Shown one piece after another: positions 1-12,850 of a DNA stretch of 64,000 nt. The stretch is from positions 1,309,501 through 1,373,500 of the forward strand of contig NC_059540.1 in the NCBI RefSeq assembly GCF_905220415.1, written 5' to 3'. The translations under genes and the position numbers were made by a program. The notes under the pieces were generated by a model that searched no databases, had not been told where the DNA came from, and worked only from the letters and a program-made list of their open reading frames with translations. The DNA is from Colias croceus. Its lineage: Eukaryota; Arthropoda; Insecta; Lepidoptera; Pieridae. Each line of letters opens with the position of its first letter. The first letter of the stretch is position 1.

Positions 1-399
1 ACTTTCTTTCTTCTTTATATATCCTTCAAGAAGAGAAGAGAGTAGCGAGAGTAAAGACAAAAAAGAAGATTAAGCTAACCGAACATTTTGTTAAAATAGT
101 TTTATGTGTAAATTAGATAATTATTTATTGAATAGGTTTAAGAATAAATTAATTAATACAACAATTTGTGTTTAATTATTATTAAATTAAATTAATTAAA
201 TTAGATATTTATTTATTTTCTCAACACATTCATTGTTAATGTACAATCAACACATACATTGTTAATCTATATATCTTAATACTAACATTTGTGAGAGACT
301 GGTGCCCGCGATAAGTACAAAATACTATTAAAGGCGAGTTTACAGAAAATAAATATGTTTTTCAATTTATCTGCGCAAGTGAATAACATCACCACTGCT

Positions 400-531
400 A
401 AACGGTGAAGAAAATCATCGTGAGGAAACTGACATGTCGAAGAATCAAAAGTTCGACGACATGTGACATCCGCCAACCTGCACTTGGCCAGCGTGGTGGA
501 TTATATGGCCTGTACCCACAGATAGACGTTA
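400..531 (+). repeat. LINE 3'-end fragment
   Basis: Resembles a stretch that recurs in lepidopteran genomes as the tail of a LINE-type element, with GGTGAAGAAAATCATCGTG, then GCACTTGGCCAGCGTGGTGG and a following TATGGCC. No usable reading frame is present. Recognition is from memory of the family and not from a second copy in this window. Confidence 0.35.
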
Positions 532-677
532 GAAAATATATCACAATTGATAAAAAATGTTATAATAGTATCACAAATTGCATTGATTTGTAGTGACTAC
601 AGGATTAAGATTATTAGATGTTATTAGTTTAATTTTCCCAGAAGTAGCGCAAAAGTAGCGTGATTAGCTTGACCCTA

Positions 678-744
678 AAGCGCCTTATTCACGGTCCAGT
701 TGACGTACAGCGGGGAATGGGGATGGACCGTGAATAAGGCGCTT
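678..744. repeat. Perfect 21-bp inverted repeat
   Basis: Arms at 678-698 and 724-744 are exact reverse complements (AAGCGCCTTATTCACGGTCC and one further base), separated by 25 bp. It is an isolated hairpin in the AT-rich DNA downstream of the OGDH-like gene. The remaining DNA of 1-1600 shows no gene. Confidence 0.8.
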
Positions 745-1296
745 AAGGCTTTACCTGAAATTATGATTTCGATAAATTATTTTTATATCTGTTTTATTTC
801 ATTTACTAATGCGAATATTTAACATTTAACAACAAATTTCAAACAAAATTTGTCTAAAATTTCGTTTGCGTTCAGTAACTAAAACATCCTTACCTACTAT
901 TCTGTACCTTATGAATTATATTTGTTCAATTAATCTAAATATTTAAATTTTAAATGCCCTCACAGTACAGCTTCTAATTATTATCAGAATGGGTAATTTT
1001 TCATTTAGATATTTCTAAGAAAAATTAAATTACTCATTCTTGGTATTTTGTTATACCTAGCATCTTATTCTACGAAGGTATCACTGATTTCGTATATTGT
1101 TTTCATAATTGCACAGTCATTATGACTGCCAAAATAGATAAATAAATAGTGACCCAATGCGTAATGGGGTAACGATTGTATCGCAACAGCATTATTACGT
1201 TTTTTATCAATGATCTTGATTTGTTTAATATAAGTATTAAGAGATAATTTGCACCTACAGGCTTAATAATAATAATTACCTATTTATTAGTTACTA

Positions 1297-1475
1297 AGGG
1301 CCGCCCCGGCTTCGCCCGTGGTACATATTTCGCAATAAAAGGTAGCCTATGTCCTTTCTCGGGTATCAAAATATCTCCATACCAAATTTCATGCAAATTG
1401 GTTCAGTAGTTTAGGCGTGATTTAGTATCAGACAGACAGACAAAGTTACTTTCGCATTTATAGTATTATTATGGA
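1297..1475 (+). repeat. Short interspersed repeat (GCCCCGGCTTCGCCC type)
   Basis: Begins with a GC-rich CCGCCCCGGCTTCGCCC block and ends near CATTTATAGTATTATTATGG. Relatives occur at 14.34-14.52, 24.1-24.75 and 37.8-37.98 kb. It is noncoding and typical of lepidopteran SINE or LINE tails. Confidence 0.6.
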
Positions 1476-1606
1476 TTGACATTTCTACTTAAGTTCCAAA
1501 ATATGTATTAAGTCAAATATTTTAAAGGTTTGATGTGTAAATAAAAAACAACAAAATAAAAAGGGTACATAAATATTTAATAAACAACAACGAGAACACA
1601 AACAAT

Positions 1607-4600
1607 TTACAGTTCTATAATTTTGTTCTTGAGGTCTGTCAGTTCCTTGGCGTGCATCCACTTGATGCCAGTCGCTGAAGCGGGACTCGATGGTCGGGAA
1701 ATACAACTGCAATGGAAAATATTGAATGAGTTCAAATAAATATAATTGAAGATTTGCTATGTACAAAACAATATTGAAAAGTTTTTCGTTATTGAAATTG
1801 ATAAATTTTTCACGGTCTTTTAGTGTTAACTAAACTTATGTTCGCGCGGGTTGAAAAAGAATGAAGGGATTTAATGAAAAAAAAAAACCAACTTCAAACA
1901 CGCCATCTACTATTTTCACGTAGACATTGTCACTCACAAAAAAAAAACAAATCTCACACCTACGGAATGCATCAAACATATCGACTAAAATCGCTTACCC
2001 AATCTTCTTCCCAAACAAATTCTCCAAACGCACTTTAGCAAAGAGCCAAGGTCCCTGGTTCTTATGCTCCTCCTGGCAGAAGAACACATTGGCTTTATCG
2101 TATTTACAGAATTCTTTCAGCACCAGATCGTAAGGAAACGGGTACAATTGCTCTATACGACACACGGCTATCTTCTCTTCTAACTTCTTCTCTTTCAGCA
2201 AGTCTGTTATTATAATGGCAACTTTTCCGGAACAGAATATAAGCTTTTTCACATTTTTCGGGTTCTTACTGGCTGGTCCGGTGTCGCTTATTACCCTGGA
2301 AATTATTGTAGTAACTAGTGTGTAAAAGTAAAATAAACAATTTTCGTAAATATAAATTTAATGATCCAATTTGTGGAAAAAATTTCGTAGTAAATTAGCG
2401 TGATCTGAAAGAAACAAACTTAAGTTATATTTGACATCTACCAGAAAAATATTTTATAGATGAGGCAGTGTGTGACGTTCACGCTTATAATTAAGATGAT
2501 GGTGAAGGTGATGATATTGATGTTAATGAAAATGGCACTAATGAAATCAAACCTCTGAAAAGTAGTTCCAGGCAAGAAGTCTTTAAACGGTGATCTGTAG
2601 AAGGGATGTTTGAGCCCCACTTTAGGCGTCATCAATATAACAGGTTTGCGGAACGGCAACGCGATCTGCCGCCGAATCAGGTGGAAATAGTTGGCCGGTG
2701 ACGTCACGTTCGCTACTATCCAGTTCGCTGCTCTTAGTTGCTTCACTAGTGTATATGTGAAAATTTATTAGTTAATTGCCTAATTAAAATTAACCGAAAA
2801 GGAGTTTATTTTTGTATCTTTACAATATCTCAATCAAAGCAATCAGTATTATTTTAATTTATGAAAAAAAAAATTAAATAACAATAATAATGGTATTGCT
2901 TTATAACTAAAAGGGGAAAAAGTAGAATTTCTTCAGATTATACAACAACAACGATTTCAAGGTGTAGAAGGTTTTCTTTATTATATTCTAGAAATAAACT
3001 AACACGCCATTTCCTTATCATCAAGATCTGGAATATTGTCCTCATCGTCATCGGCCTGCTGAAGATAACGCTCCACTCGCCCTGATGAATGTTCTGGACC
3101 CTTAGGATAACAATGAAATTCACGTTTAATTTTTTTGCAAGGTAATTCGCTCTATTTTCATATTATTGTGAAAAATAGATCCATTCTATTGTCAAGAATG
3201 TAATCTCTAGTAGTAAATTATTTATTATGTAGTATAGATACTATATGTATGAAACTTTTCAGACACGACAGTTACCAAAATTCCTTCAATGTCCATTTTC
3301 CTATAATTCCAAATTTATTGGCCCTTTACATTTTGCCACCCCACTACATCCCCTCTTATCCAATACCACAATAAACTACGAAATATCATCAGCTCTAATC
3401 CCACTTTTATCTTTCTTTCTACTATACGATCAGAAAAAACTCACAGCCCCATCAATACCATGAGGTAATTGCACCACGATCCCCGACTGACAAACCCACT
3501 TGCTCTCCCCATTCACTATAAACGTATCAAACACTGGTTGTGCTGTGTCAGCAAAGTCTCCGTACTGGGCCTCCCAGATGGTCAGTAAGTGAGGACTTGA
3601 GTAGGAATAGCCTACTTCGAAACCCAGGATACCTGAAAATGCATAATACATTATTTAATTATACAAAACAAAAAAAAAAAAAAAGAAAAATCTACAAAAT
3701 AACTAAGTACTAACTACCAAGTTTCCACGACTAACCAAACTCCGATAACGAGCTATTATGCAAACTATAGTGCGACTGGTCCGGATACAGTGTATCGAGA
3801 ACACGATGTGTAGCACCATCTACACCCTGGTGATGGTATACGTGGTGCCTGGAATGGTGTGTGGTTTTTGATAATGCTAGTGAGATAATAATTTGAAATA
3901 ATGATTGTAAAAATTATTGATGTGTTTTAAATAACACTTGGTGAAATGGGTCTAGGAATAGGTAATGTCTTATTTAAGAGATGTTGTGAGTTATTGAACA
4001 TGTTAAATTTGTCTGATTACATATTCCGAATAACAATGCTTATCAAAATAAGTAAAAAAATCACAGCTCATCGCTAGAATAGTGAGATTCGAATAAGGAA
4101 ACCTAAAGTCTTCTGAGAAAACAGGAAGAAGGATAAGAAGAAAGGAGAAAACCTATGAGCCATAGTTCCTCTCTCAACGTCTTCGCCAGTAAATCTGATG
4201 TGTATTTTGTCCCTCAATAACGCACCATAAGCCAAAGCTTCTCCCATGGCCCAATCGGCTATACCTTCTTTTACCTTAGATACAAAAATATTAAAGCAAT
4301 TTGATTTTATTGGAATTTCACAGGCAACAGAATTATTTGGTTCTTGTTTACTACCATTTTTTCCCTGTTCTGTAGTATTCTGTTTATTCCCTTGTGTACT
4401 TCAAATGCCCACGGCTCTGGCGGTTTGCAGAAGTGTTTTGATATCGTCGATATTGTTGTTTCAGATATGCCAGTGTCTTCAATCTAAAAGTAATGATATA
4501 AATGAACCATTAAAATTAAAGTCACCAAAACTCCTAAAAATATACACTTTAGTAACTGTTATGAAGTTAAATTCATAGGAATGTATTGGAATTGATTGTA

Positions 4601-7600
4601 GGAAGGTATCTAGGTACCTTTTTCGGGTCTCTAGCTTCAAAGAACCCAGTCCAGGGTGTATCAATCCAGTCCATGATGCTCAATTTGGTGACTTTTTTGG
4701 CTAGTTCGAAGTGCTTGTTCAAAGTGTCCATATATTCCTTCTCCCAGCCCTTAATATCTGCGTCAGTGACCACTCCCTCTGCTTTCAACTTATCTCCGTA
4801 TATTTGATCAACTGTAAAACGGACGTGTTCCGAAATTTATTTAACAACATAATCTGCATCATTTCAAAAAATGTGAAAAATGTACTTTTACTTTATTATA
4901 ATAGATTAGTTACTTAGTACTTTATAGGAAGAATATTTTTTTACAAATTGGACCATGGAAAAAGGAACTGATAAACTAAGAAGAAATACTATTTAGAAAA
5001 AAACATACCTACATATTATGAAACTACAGAAAAAGGCAATAGAGATAGAAATTTGGTTCATATTACAATAACTGCTTCACTAATACGCTATGGCAACGTC
5101 CCACGCAACGAATTCAGCCAGTCAATATCGAAAATATCCAATTTGATGACATAACTAAACCGCCAATTGAGTTAGGTGCGTGAGCTAAGTAAGTACGCAT
5201 CCATATACAAAAAAAAAATACATAATATGTAGCGGTTTGGCACCGTCGCCGATTTGGATTGTATTGGGTGTTCATATAAACTGCTTGGCTACACAACGAC
5301 GTCACCATGGCATTTTAATGAGGCAGAGCTCACTCGTGCGCATGGAGCGGATCTTCTTGTACATGAAGGGCTGCGTGAACATGGGCTCGTCTTCCTCGCT
5401 GTGCCCGAAGCGGCGGTAGCACACGAGGTCGAGCACCACGTCGCGCTTGAAGCGGCAGCGGTACTCGATCGCGAGACGCGCCACGTGGGCCACGGCTTCT
5501 GGGTCGTCGCCGTTCACATGGAGGACTGGTGCGTTCACGCACTTGGCTACGTCTGTTTGTGGTATAAGTAGCGTGTTAGGTACTATACGTGTTGGAAAAT
5601 CAGGGCAGAAGATTTATGTGACTGCGCAATATGTAAAAATACAAAGTTCTTATAAGGCATGCTAAGTTTTATTCACTAAAAAATTACACAGATATGATCA
5701 TTTTCTGACATGGTGCATCAGTAAGAAAACTAGCCATCAGCAGAACAAAGTTATATTAGTTTATATGAAATATAACATAGAAGATTAATTTAAATCGTAC
5801 CAAAATGCGACAAATTCTAAAACAAAAGCAATACAATTAAGACACACCAGAGCAATAAGGAGAGCTCCTAGCGAACCTCGGGTCCGTGGTGTACCCGATC
5901 TGGTTATTGCACACAATGTGTATAGACCCATGGGTAGTAAAGGCTGGTAGTTCAGATAGATGCATGGTCTCGTAGACCACACCTTGGCCACAGAAGGCAG
6001 CGTCACCATGCATTACTATGGCCATTACCTGCAGGAAGAATCCTTCTAAATCCCAGTTGTCAACTATTATAACTGGATAACATTAGTTTTTTTAAATCAA
6101 GTTTTTCCAACTATTGGAGCTGGATGACTATATTTTTCTACCGTTTTCCTCAAGTCTTAAGTAGATTAAAAATTTCATTTTTGCTTGTCATTTAAGTTGA
6201 TTAGTTAATGAATGACCTCACTGACAATAAGGGAACGATGATGATGTCAATATGCTATTGGGTAAAATAATAGGAGTGGTGGGTGGTCCCTTTGTAATAT
6301 GGAAGTATCTACTAGTCGATATCTAGCATATCAGTCAATTTCTAGAAATTTTCCAGACAATTCAAGATCGCTAAGAAGAACTAATTACGCATTACGCAAT
6401 CGTAGCAGATCTATAAGAAGTGGCATATTGTCAAAATTAATAGATTTCGAAATACATATTCATGAATTAAATTTTTTCGTACAATAGGTACTTACTTTAT
6501 CACCATTATTATCGCCCTTAAAAAACTGTTCAGCCTTCGTCTTCCCAATTACCACAGGAGATACGACCTCCAAGTGAGAAGGGTTGCAACTCATAGACAC
6601 CTTTATATATTTATTGGTTTTCCGGATAAAGCGATGTATGTATGTCCCCAAATGGTATTTAATGTCTCCAGAACCCTAAACCATTTGTATAAATCAATTC
6701 CTTATTTGGTTAAAAACAATTATTTGGAAGTAATTGTAGATTTAATACGCACAGGTTCTTTAGGTTCCATTGGTTTGAATTGAGCAAAAATGTCCGTCAA
6801 TTGTTTGCGACATACATTTACTAACATATTGAGACGACCTGAAACAATAATCCGCAGATGTCTAATGCCTGTTATTTCTAGCTACTGGTATAATAAAGTC
6901 CGTAAACACGTCCGTAGCTCTCTCAAGCTTTTTGAATGTCAGCTTATTTCAATGTATTTTAACTTTTAGGTTCTCTATAAACAATTTGGATTTTAATTTT
7001 GAAGTTTTAATCAACTATTGAGCTACTACCATCACCTACACAATTGTTAATTATTATAATACCTCTGTGCTGCATAGCCATAACAATAGATTCTACACCA
7101 AGCTCAGTGCTTGTGTCAACAATTTCTTCAAGCATCACGATCATGCTCTCGCCACCTTCTAGACCGAACCGCTTTTCCGCTGGCCATTTTGTTGCGAAGT
7201 ATTTCTCTAAGCTGGTAAAAATGTTACTTGGAATTGAACAAAATATTAAATATGAATAATTTTTTTTCTTCAGTTACTGTTCGAAAAAAACATACGAAAT
7301 CACATTCACAGTCGACATCACACATCACACACGTCACATGAAATCACACACCACACACGACTCTATACTTTTCAATCCACGCCTTAGAGCTAGCGCGCAA
7401 GAGCAACTTTTGTCTCCGCAACTATTTAGTCTCTCCCATCAACTCTATGGGAGTTGCGTCGCTACGTGCGCGCACTTTCTTACTAGCCCATAGAGTTGAT
7501 GGGAGAGACAAAATAGTTGCGGAGACAAAAGTTGCTCTTGCGCGCTAGCTCTTATAACTTGTACGACCGTACGTGAACAAAGATACTAACAAAACGGCCT

Positions 7601-9333
7601 TAGTCAGTCTTCTCATAATCAGCCGTTTCTCTTCGATCGTTTTATCCAAAGCACCGGGTAACTCCATACGTTCTCTTATGAACTGTAACGCGTCTGGACT
7701 GTACAGGTGCATGTACTCGACGCCTATCGAAGAACAGTATACTCGTTCCAAGCGATTTATTATTTCCCTGAGGAAGTTATTATCATCATCATTATAATCA
7801 TCATCATCGATGATGGCGATGGTGGTGATGATTTCAATGAGACCATTTACTTTCAGATAAAGTTTTTCTTAATTTTACTTTGAAACTAAAAGAATCTAAA
7901 ATATTTAAGTCTGTGTCCATTTATATTTTATCCTATGCTATCCTATCCTACTAATTTTATAAATGCGAAAGTTTGTGAGGATGGATATTGGATGTGTATG
8001 TGCATGTTTGTTAGTCTTTCACGCAAATACTACTGAATCTATTACAATGAAATTTAGCACACATATAGAGGGTAACTTGTATTAACACATAGGATAGGTT
8101 TTATCCCGGAAATCCCACGGGAACGGGAACTATGCGGGTTTTTCTTTGAAAACGCGGGCGAAACCACGGGTGGGAAGCTAGTTTCATAATATTGTAAAGT
8201 AACATAAGAATCTAAATTCACCTTAAAGTTAAAGCAACGTCCTTGCCTCCGATAAATGTCCGAGGAGGTAATTCGAATTCCATATCCATGTGTTCTTCTC
8301 CTGTAAAATGATTCATGTGAATATTTCAGTGCGCATCTATTATAAGAACGACAACTTTACAAAAAAAATAAATCATTGTAAACTTTACCCAAATCTTGTG
8401 AACTAACAGCAGAATTGACCAATAAGTACCGTGTGAAATAGAAACAAAATTCACCGAAATATGGTGAAATAGCAACAGAATTATTAATTATTTAACCACA
8501 TCAATTAAAAGTGCAATTACTAGTACAAAATAATTTAATACAGTGCTGAAGATGACCTTACTATCACTCGTCATCTATTCCAGCCTACCCAAACTAAAGG
8601 ATAAAGAAAAACCTTCGGTTACATCAACAGTACAAAGTATTTCCCAATATAGTGCTCAGTTCCCTCGCAATGATTTTGCAGTTAACTCCCATCAAGTCAA
8701 TCGGTACACTTTGCATGAGCACTCTTGCAGGCTACCTATGGCCTATGCTAAAGGAGAAAGAAAATTCTGCCACAATAGTAAAAGTATTACCCAGTATAGT
8801 GCCCAATTCCCTCGCAATGATCTTGCAGTTAACTCCCATGAGGTCAAGCGGTGCACTTTGCATGTTGAGCACCCATCGCGCGCCCATTGTGAGCCCGAGC
8901 GGGTCTGTTTTTGAGAGTAGGTGACCGCGCGCCTATTATTTTAAATAATGTTCATCATCATTATAATCATCATAATTGTCAATGTTATAATCTTCATCGT
9001 CATAATCGTCATCACCATCATCATTATAACTAACTTTTACCCATCTAATGAATATGATGATAGTATTTTCTCCTGTTTGATTTTACTTAAGATACATTTA
9101 GAAATTAAAGACGTTTTTAACAGATTTTAATCGCGATTTATATATTATATTTAAACCGAGTCTCCCCATGACTATGCTCGCTGTAAAGTTTTTGTATTTA
9201 TTTTCTGATTATCTATACATAATATAATAAATCTGTAGAAGGGTCAATTCTGTACATTGAAAATATTGAAAAAACAAATAGCAGGGGGTGTTACTGGATC
9301 GATACCAAACCCAAATATGTGATTATAAAAATT

Positions 9334-9378
<45 letters not shown>

Positions 9379-11098
9379 ATGTGAAGGCATCACGTGAAAA
9401 CTAGCGGTTCGATTTCGATGAAACTTGGTATAATTATACCTTATTATCCTGGGCGTAAAATAGGATATCCTGGAAAAATACGTAGAAAAAAATTAATCTT
9501 AATTTTTCAGCTTTATCCATAGACGTTGTTCCGTAGAACCGCGAACACACGTTGCGTATTATTATAGGCCTAGCCGTATTTGGGAATTGGGTCCAATAGA
9601 TATTTATAAGATGTTATTGACAGATGTACTCAAAATGGAGAAATAACCATCCACGCGAAGACCGACATCCGCGCGGACGGAGTCGCGGGCGGAAGCTAGT
9701 TAATAATATGATGAATAAATCCAATAAAAGTCTTTAATTTCAAGATGATGATGATGGTGAGTGGTTCCTGAATTTGAGAAATACAGGAATTTTTAAGATT
9801 ATAAGTAATTATATTGATGCCTTTTCTTATACAGTTTCGATAAGCTTTTGGTAAAGTACATCACTTTGGAAAACTGTATCTGTACCATTGATATCAAATC
9901 CGTCGTTACCTTGTAGCTGTATAACGCAGTTCTTACCTGATAACTTCTTATAAGATTCTGAACAGCCAAGTGGAGTTTAATGTTATGTCTTATAGCTTTA
10001 TCTGTTTCTTTCGATGGTTTCGGTTCTGAAGTGAGAGATACATTATTTTCAAGATTTCTATTCCTCATTAATGGTCATGTGAAATATTTTGTGTTGTGAA
10101 TAAGAGATGAATGCAGACTTTGAGCTTAATGTTGATAATGTTGTTGTTTATCTTTGCTATACAATTAGTCAAAAAATACCTACTTCCGAAACTTTTCTTG
10201 CCATAAAGTTTTGTTTCCGAAAACCATTTGTTTTAATAAAGTTCGTTAGTATAGCTATGGTTTCGATTTTAATACAATATCTAGATTTTGAAGCATTATC
10301 TATAATTCAAAATCATACTAACTGGTACTTTTGGGACTGAAATCATCCTGAAACTCGTCTATCTGTAATTTAGGACTATTTACGCTTTCGTAGAGGCCGT
10401 CCCACGACTGAAAAATTAAGACAAAAATTTATTTATGTTTAATATATTCAGTTAGTTACATGATTCATATATTTTTATTTTTTTGCAACATTTTAGATGT
10501 TATCTCGCTATATAAGTTTAAGGATCTGAATTTTACTTTTTTAAAATGCAAAATAGCTCTTTATTTATCACTGATTATAAATTCATTGTTTAGTTATCTA
10601 CCTACCCACTAAATCGGTACCTAGTAGTTAGATAATAGTTAGTAGAAAATTCCATATGTTACTCCTAACTTTTTTTTAAGCTATTGCATAGCTTCTCCGA
10701 ACCGAATCGAGAAATTTCGTAACGAAAAAACCTCACGCTCCCCACTCCGACGGGCGGAGGTGTGGCTTGAAGGCATAGCTTGCAATAGCTTTACCGCGGC
10801 AGTCCCCGAGTGCCACACGTCGTTTTTTTGTTTGTCTCTGTTTACAATATTGATCTCTCTTACGTTTACAATATTGATACAACGACTTTCTTCAATGGAT
10901 GTTTCTCTTCTATAGAAAGAAAAGCACTAGCAGCTTCATGACTTGAGGTGAAAATTTCCTTACCGAATCCACAGATCCCTTAGATTTCGACCATTCCAAG
11001 TATTGAGCTTCCAGAAAGTTCGCATTTGTACCACTTAGAAAAGTCTCCGACTTCGAATACGAAGAGTAACTCTTTGGTTCATTGATTCGTCTACAACT
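1607..11098 (-). CDS. 2-oxoglutarate dehydrogenase E1-like gene, 5' end missing
   Basis: Spliced gene for the thiamine-diphosphate E1 subunit of the mitochondrial 2-oxoglutarate dehydrogenase complex, which decarboxylates 2-oxoglutarate in the TCA cycle. Exons in transcript order: 11098-10964, 10407-10323, 10025-9937, 8932-8791, 8300-8222, 7767-7591, 7211-7063, 6838-6753, 6675-6496, 6028-5848, 5552-5334, 4811-4618, 4483-4355, 4274-4153, 3848-3736, 3632-3445, 3100-3004, 2745-2553, 2295-1999, 1706-1607 (stop TAA 1609-1607). All junctions agree in phase, giving about 984 residues. Landmarks in order: FLSGTNANFLE, HLAVQNLIRSYQ, LPPRTFIGG, QHRGRLN, NPSHLE, HGDAAFCGQG (cofactor region), NNQIGYTTDP, VNGDDPEAV, GEDVERGT followed by the HRHH histidines, WEAQYGDF, CQEEHKNQG. 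The first exon with the mitochondrial presequence was not found. The protein is more diverged than expected for the main housekeeping OGDH (PHRGRLN reads QHRGRLN; LEAADPV reads LEVVSPV), so a paralogue is likely. No in-frame stop was seen. Confidence 0.88.
7386..7552. repeat. Foldback element, arms about 65 bp
   Basis: Left arm 7386-7451 and right arm 7487-7552 are near-perfect inverted copies (AGAGCTAGCGCGCAAGAGCA and onward). It lies in the OGDH-like intron between exons 7767-7591 and 7211-7063. It looks like a miniature foldback transposon with only about 35 bp between its arms. Confidence 0.75.
7942..8183 (+). repeat. Interspersed repeat, copy 1
   Basis: Matches 61596-61815 closely, for example in TTTTATCCCGGAAATCCCAC and GAACTATGCGGGTTTTTC, and ends in GGGTGGGAAGCTAGT. 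This is a noncoding retrotransposon-tail type repeat inside an OGDH-like intron. Confidence 0.75.
8643..8722 (-). pseudogene. Dead tandem duplicate of an OGDH-like exon end
   Basis: About 80 bp here repeat 8790-8872, the 3' end of the OGDH-like exon at 8932-8791, with roughly 85-90% identity. Both keep the translated stretch DLMGVNCKIIAREL. The two copies lie 147 bp apart in direct orientation, and similar intron sequence follows each. In the working copy the exon end is followed by GTAATAC; here the same place reads GAAATAC, so the splice donor is lost. It is probably a dead duplicate rather than an alternative exon. Confidence 0.65.
9226..9702 (+). repeat. Interspersed repeat with TCTG microsatellite
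   Basis: A diverged partial inverted copy lies at 62560-62830. The repeat holds a (GTCT)n run at about 9336-9379 and ends with GCGGGCGGAAGCTAGTT. It is noncoding and sits in an OGDH-like intron. Confidence 0.7.
10677..10822 (-). repeat. 160-bp dispersed repeat, copy a
   Basis: One of six copies in this window; the others are at 17712, 23499, 35726, 46441 and 50150. In plus orientation the consensus starts GACGTGTGGCACTCGGGG and ends GAAGCTATGCAATAGCTTA. Both ends carry an AAGCTATTGCAT-type inverted motif. It is noncoding. Confidence 0.8.
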
Positions 11099-12850
11099 CT
11101 GATATAATAAAAATTTATTATTAAATATCAATCAGATATGCTATTAATTTATAGAATTTAGGGTGTTGCATACAAACAAAGCACTAAAGTAGGATTTTAA
11201 GTAAATTATTGGACTAAAGAATTTAAAATTACCAAAAAATTGTTACAGGAATGAACGTTATATTCTATACTAATCTATGCTAATATTATAAAGCTGAAGA
11301 GTTTGTTTGTTTGAACGCACTAATCTCGGGAACTACTGGCCCGATTTGAAAAATTATTTCGGTGTTAGATAGACCGCATTTATCGAGGAAGGTTATATAA
11401 AATCAGGCTAAGACCAACAGGAGTGGAGCCACGCGGGTGAAACCGCGGGGCACAGCTAGTAAAATATAAAACAAATATACCGCAATATGATTTGTCCTTA
11501 ATATTAACCGAGAAGTATTCACAAATTGGTGTACCCGAAACGACATTTTATACGAAATAAAAATTAATATTTGAACATAACTAAAAAGAAAAGGAAATAT
11601 TTATAAATGAAAAAATAAATATTACGATTTACGATTGATAAATAATAATGAAGACTCAAAAATGACAACTGATTTTGTGATGCCGATTATTTTTAAGTAT
11701 TTTATCTGAAAGAAGTTACCAGAGAAGGCTTTATTGAATTTGAATTAAATACCTACTATCTTACTCAAAAACAAGAAATCAACATCAAACAACATCATCT
11801 CTTGCAGCAAAAATAAGCAAAAGAGTTGTTTGTTGTCCGTGTTACACTTGCATAGTGTTTGCATAGCTTATTGCTAAAGCGATTTTGATGAAATATTGAT
11901 ATTGAGTTGAATATTATTTAATTAAATGTCTTTCGCAAATGCGAAGTGTGAATACGAACCTATTATAACACGAAATTAATGATTCAAGAATTTAAAGTTA
12001 TTATGATCTATTTTAAAATAAAACGATATAATTACGTAGGTAGAAAATAAAAATAACCGCCGCACTATAATATTATAATAGACTTTTTGATTGTTATACC
12101 TATTGCGGAAGTATTTTATAAAATTGACGATTTAATACATATAACTATAAGAACATAGATTGAATAAAAAAGGACTAACAGCTATTACCATACTATTTAC
12201 CTATTCAAAGTAATGAGAAACTAGTGTTCTCTGTTTACACAAAATATAAAACGACATTATATTGTGTAAATAGTAAATACAAAGTAAATTCATAATGTAC
12301 CTAACCTAAATATAAAAATTTGGAAAGAAATATTTTCTGAATTATCTAAGAGACCAGCTTGGGTAATTGATATACAACAATACTTACAATTATTTAAATT
12401 AATATTAATTATCGAAATATCTTATTGTGTTTGATTTTACGCAAGTATTTATTTATATTTAAAAGCAATGATTTCAATCATAATGTCAATAGTCATACGT
12501 AGGTATGGCGCCAAAACATATTTATACGAGAATAAAATGATGAAGGCGTTCGTCATTATTTCGCTGATTCGTTTTTCCGAGAATATTATCGTAAAAGTTA
12601 TTATCACATAAACTTTATAGAAACTTTTTCACTATCATTAAACTATCTTTTTTTTTTGTACTTAGTACGAATATGTAATGGGAAAAAGCAGTGAATATTA
12701 TTGTAATATCTAATAACTTTTTGGATTACAGGAGAAAAATTACAATTTTTTTTATAGATGTATTAGGCTAAGTAGGCTTCAAATATCGCATAACAATAAA
12801 ACTATTGTAATGGGTTTTTCATAAAACATTTAAAACTACAAAATGTATTT
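11099..12850. other. Intergenic or OGDH first-intron DNA
   Basis: AT-rich DNA that should hold the missing first exon of the OGDH-like gene if the gene is whole. No convincing start exon with an arginine-rich presequence and a phase-0 donor was found. A short interspersed repeat occupies 11273-11460. Confidence 0.5.
11273..11460 (+). repeat. SINE-like repeat (AAGCTGAAGAGTTTG type)
   Basis: Starts CTAATATTATAAAGCTGAAG and ends GGGCACAGCTAGT. Relatives lie at 15537-15757, 16851-17033 (inverted), 38391-38572 and 55660-55811. The structure recalls the small SINEs described in Lepidoptera (Metulj-like); the exact family is not confirmed. Confidence 0.65.

Noticed and set aside
3245..5571. Several plus-strand frames over the OGDH-like gene
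   Set aside because: Antisense shadows of the minus-strand exons without any recognisable domain.
8543..8924. Plus-strand frames of 90 and 123 residues
   Set aside because: They lie opposite the OGDH-like exon and its duplicate; the repeat in the translation reflects that duplication.
8946..9130. Isoleucine-rich frame MFIIIIIIIIVN
   Set aside because: Translation of an imperfect ATCATC-type simple repeat.
11767..11864. First exon of the OGDH-like gene
   Set aside because: It has an ATG and a GTAAG donor but ends in phase 1, whereas the next exon needs phase 0, and the peptide does not look like a mitochondrial presequence.
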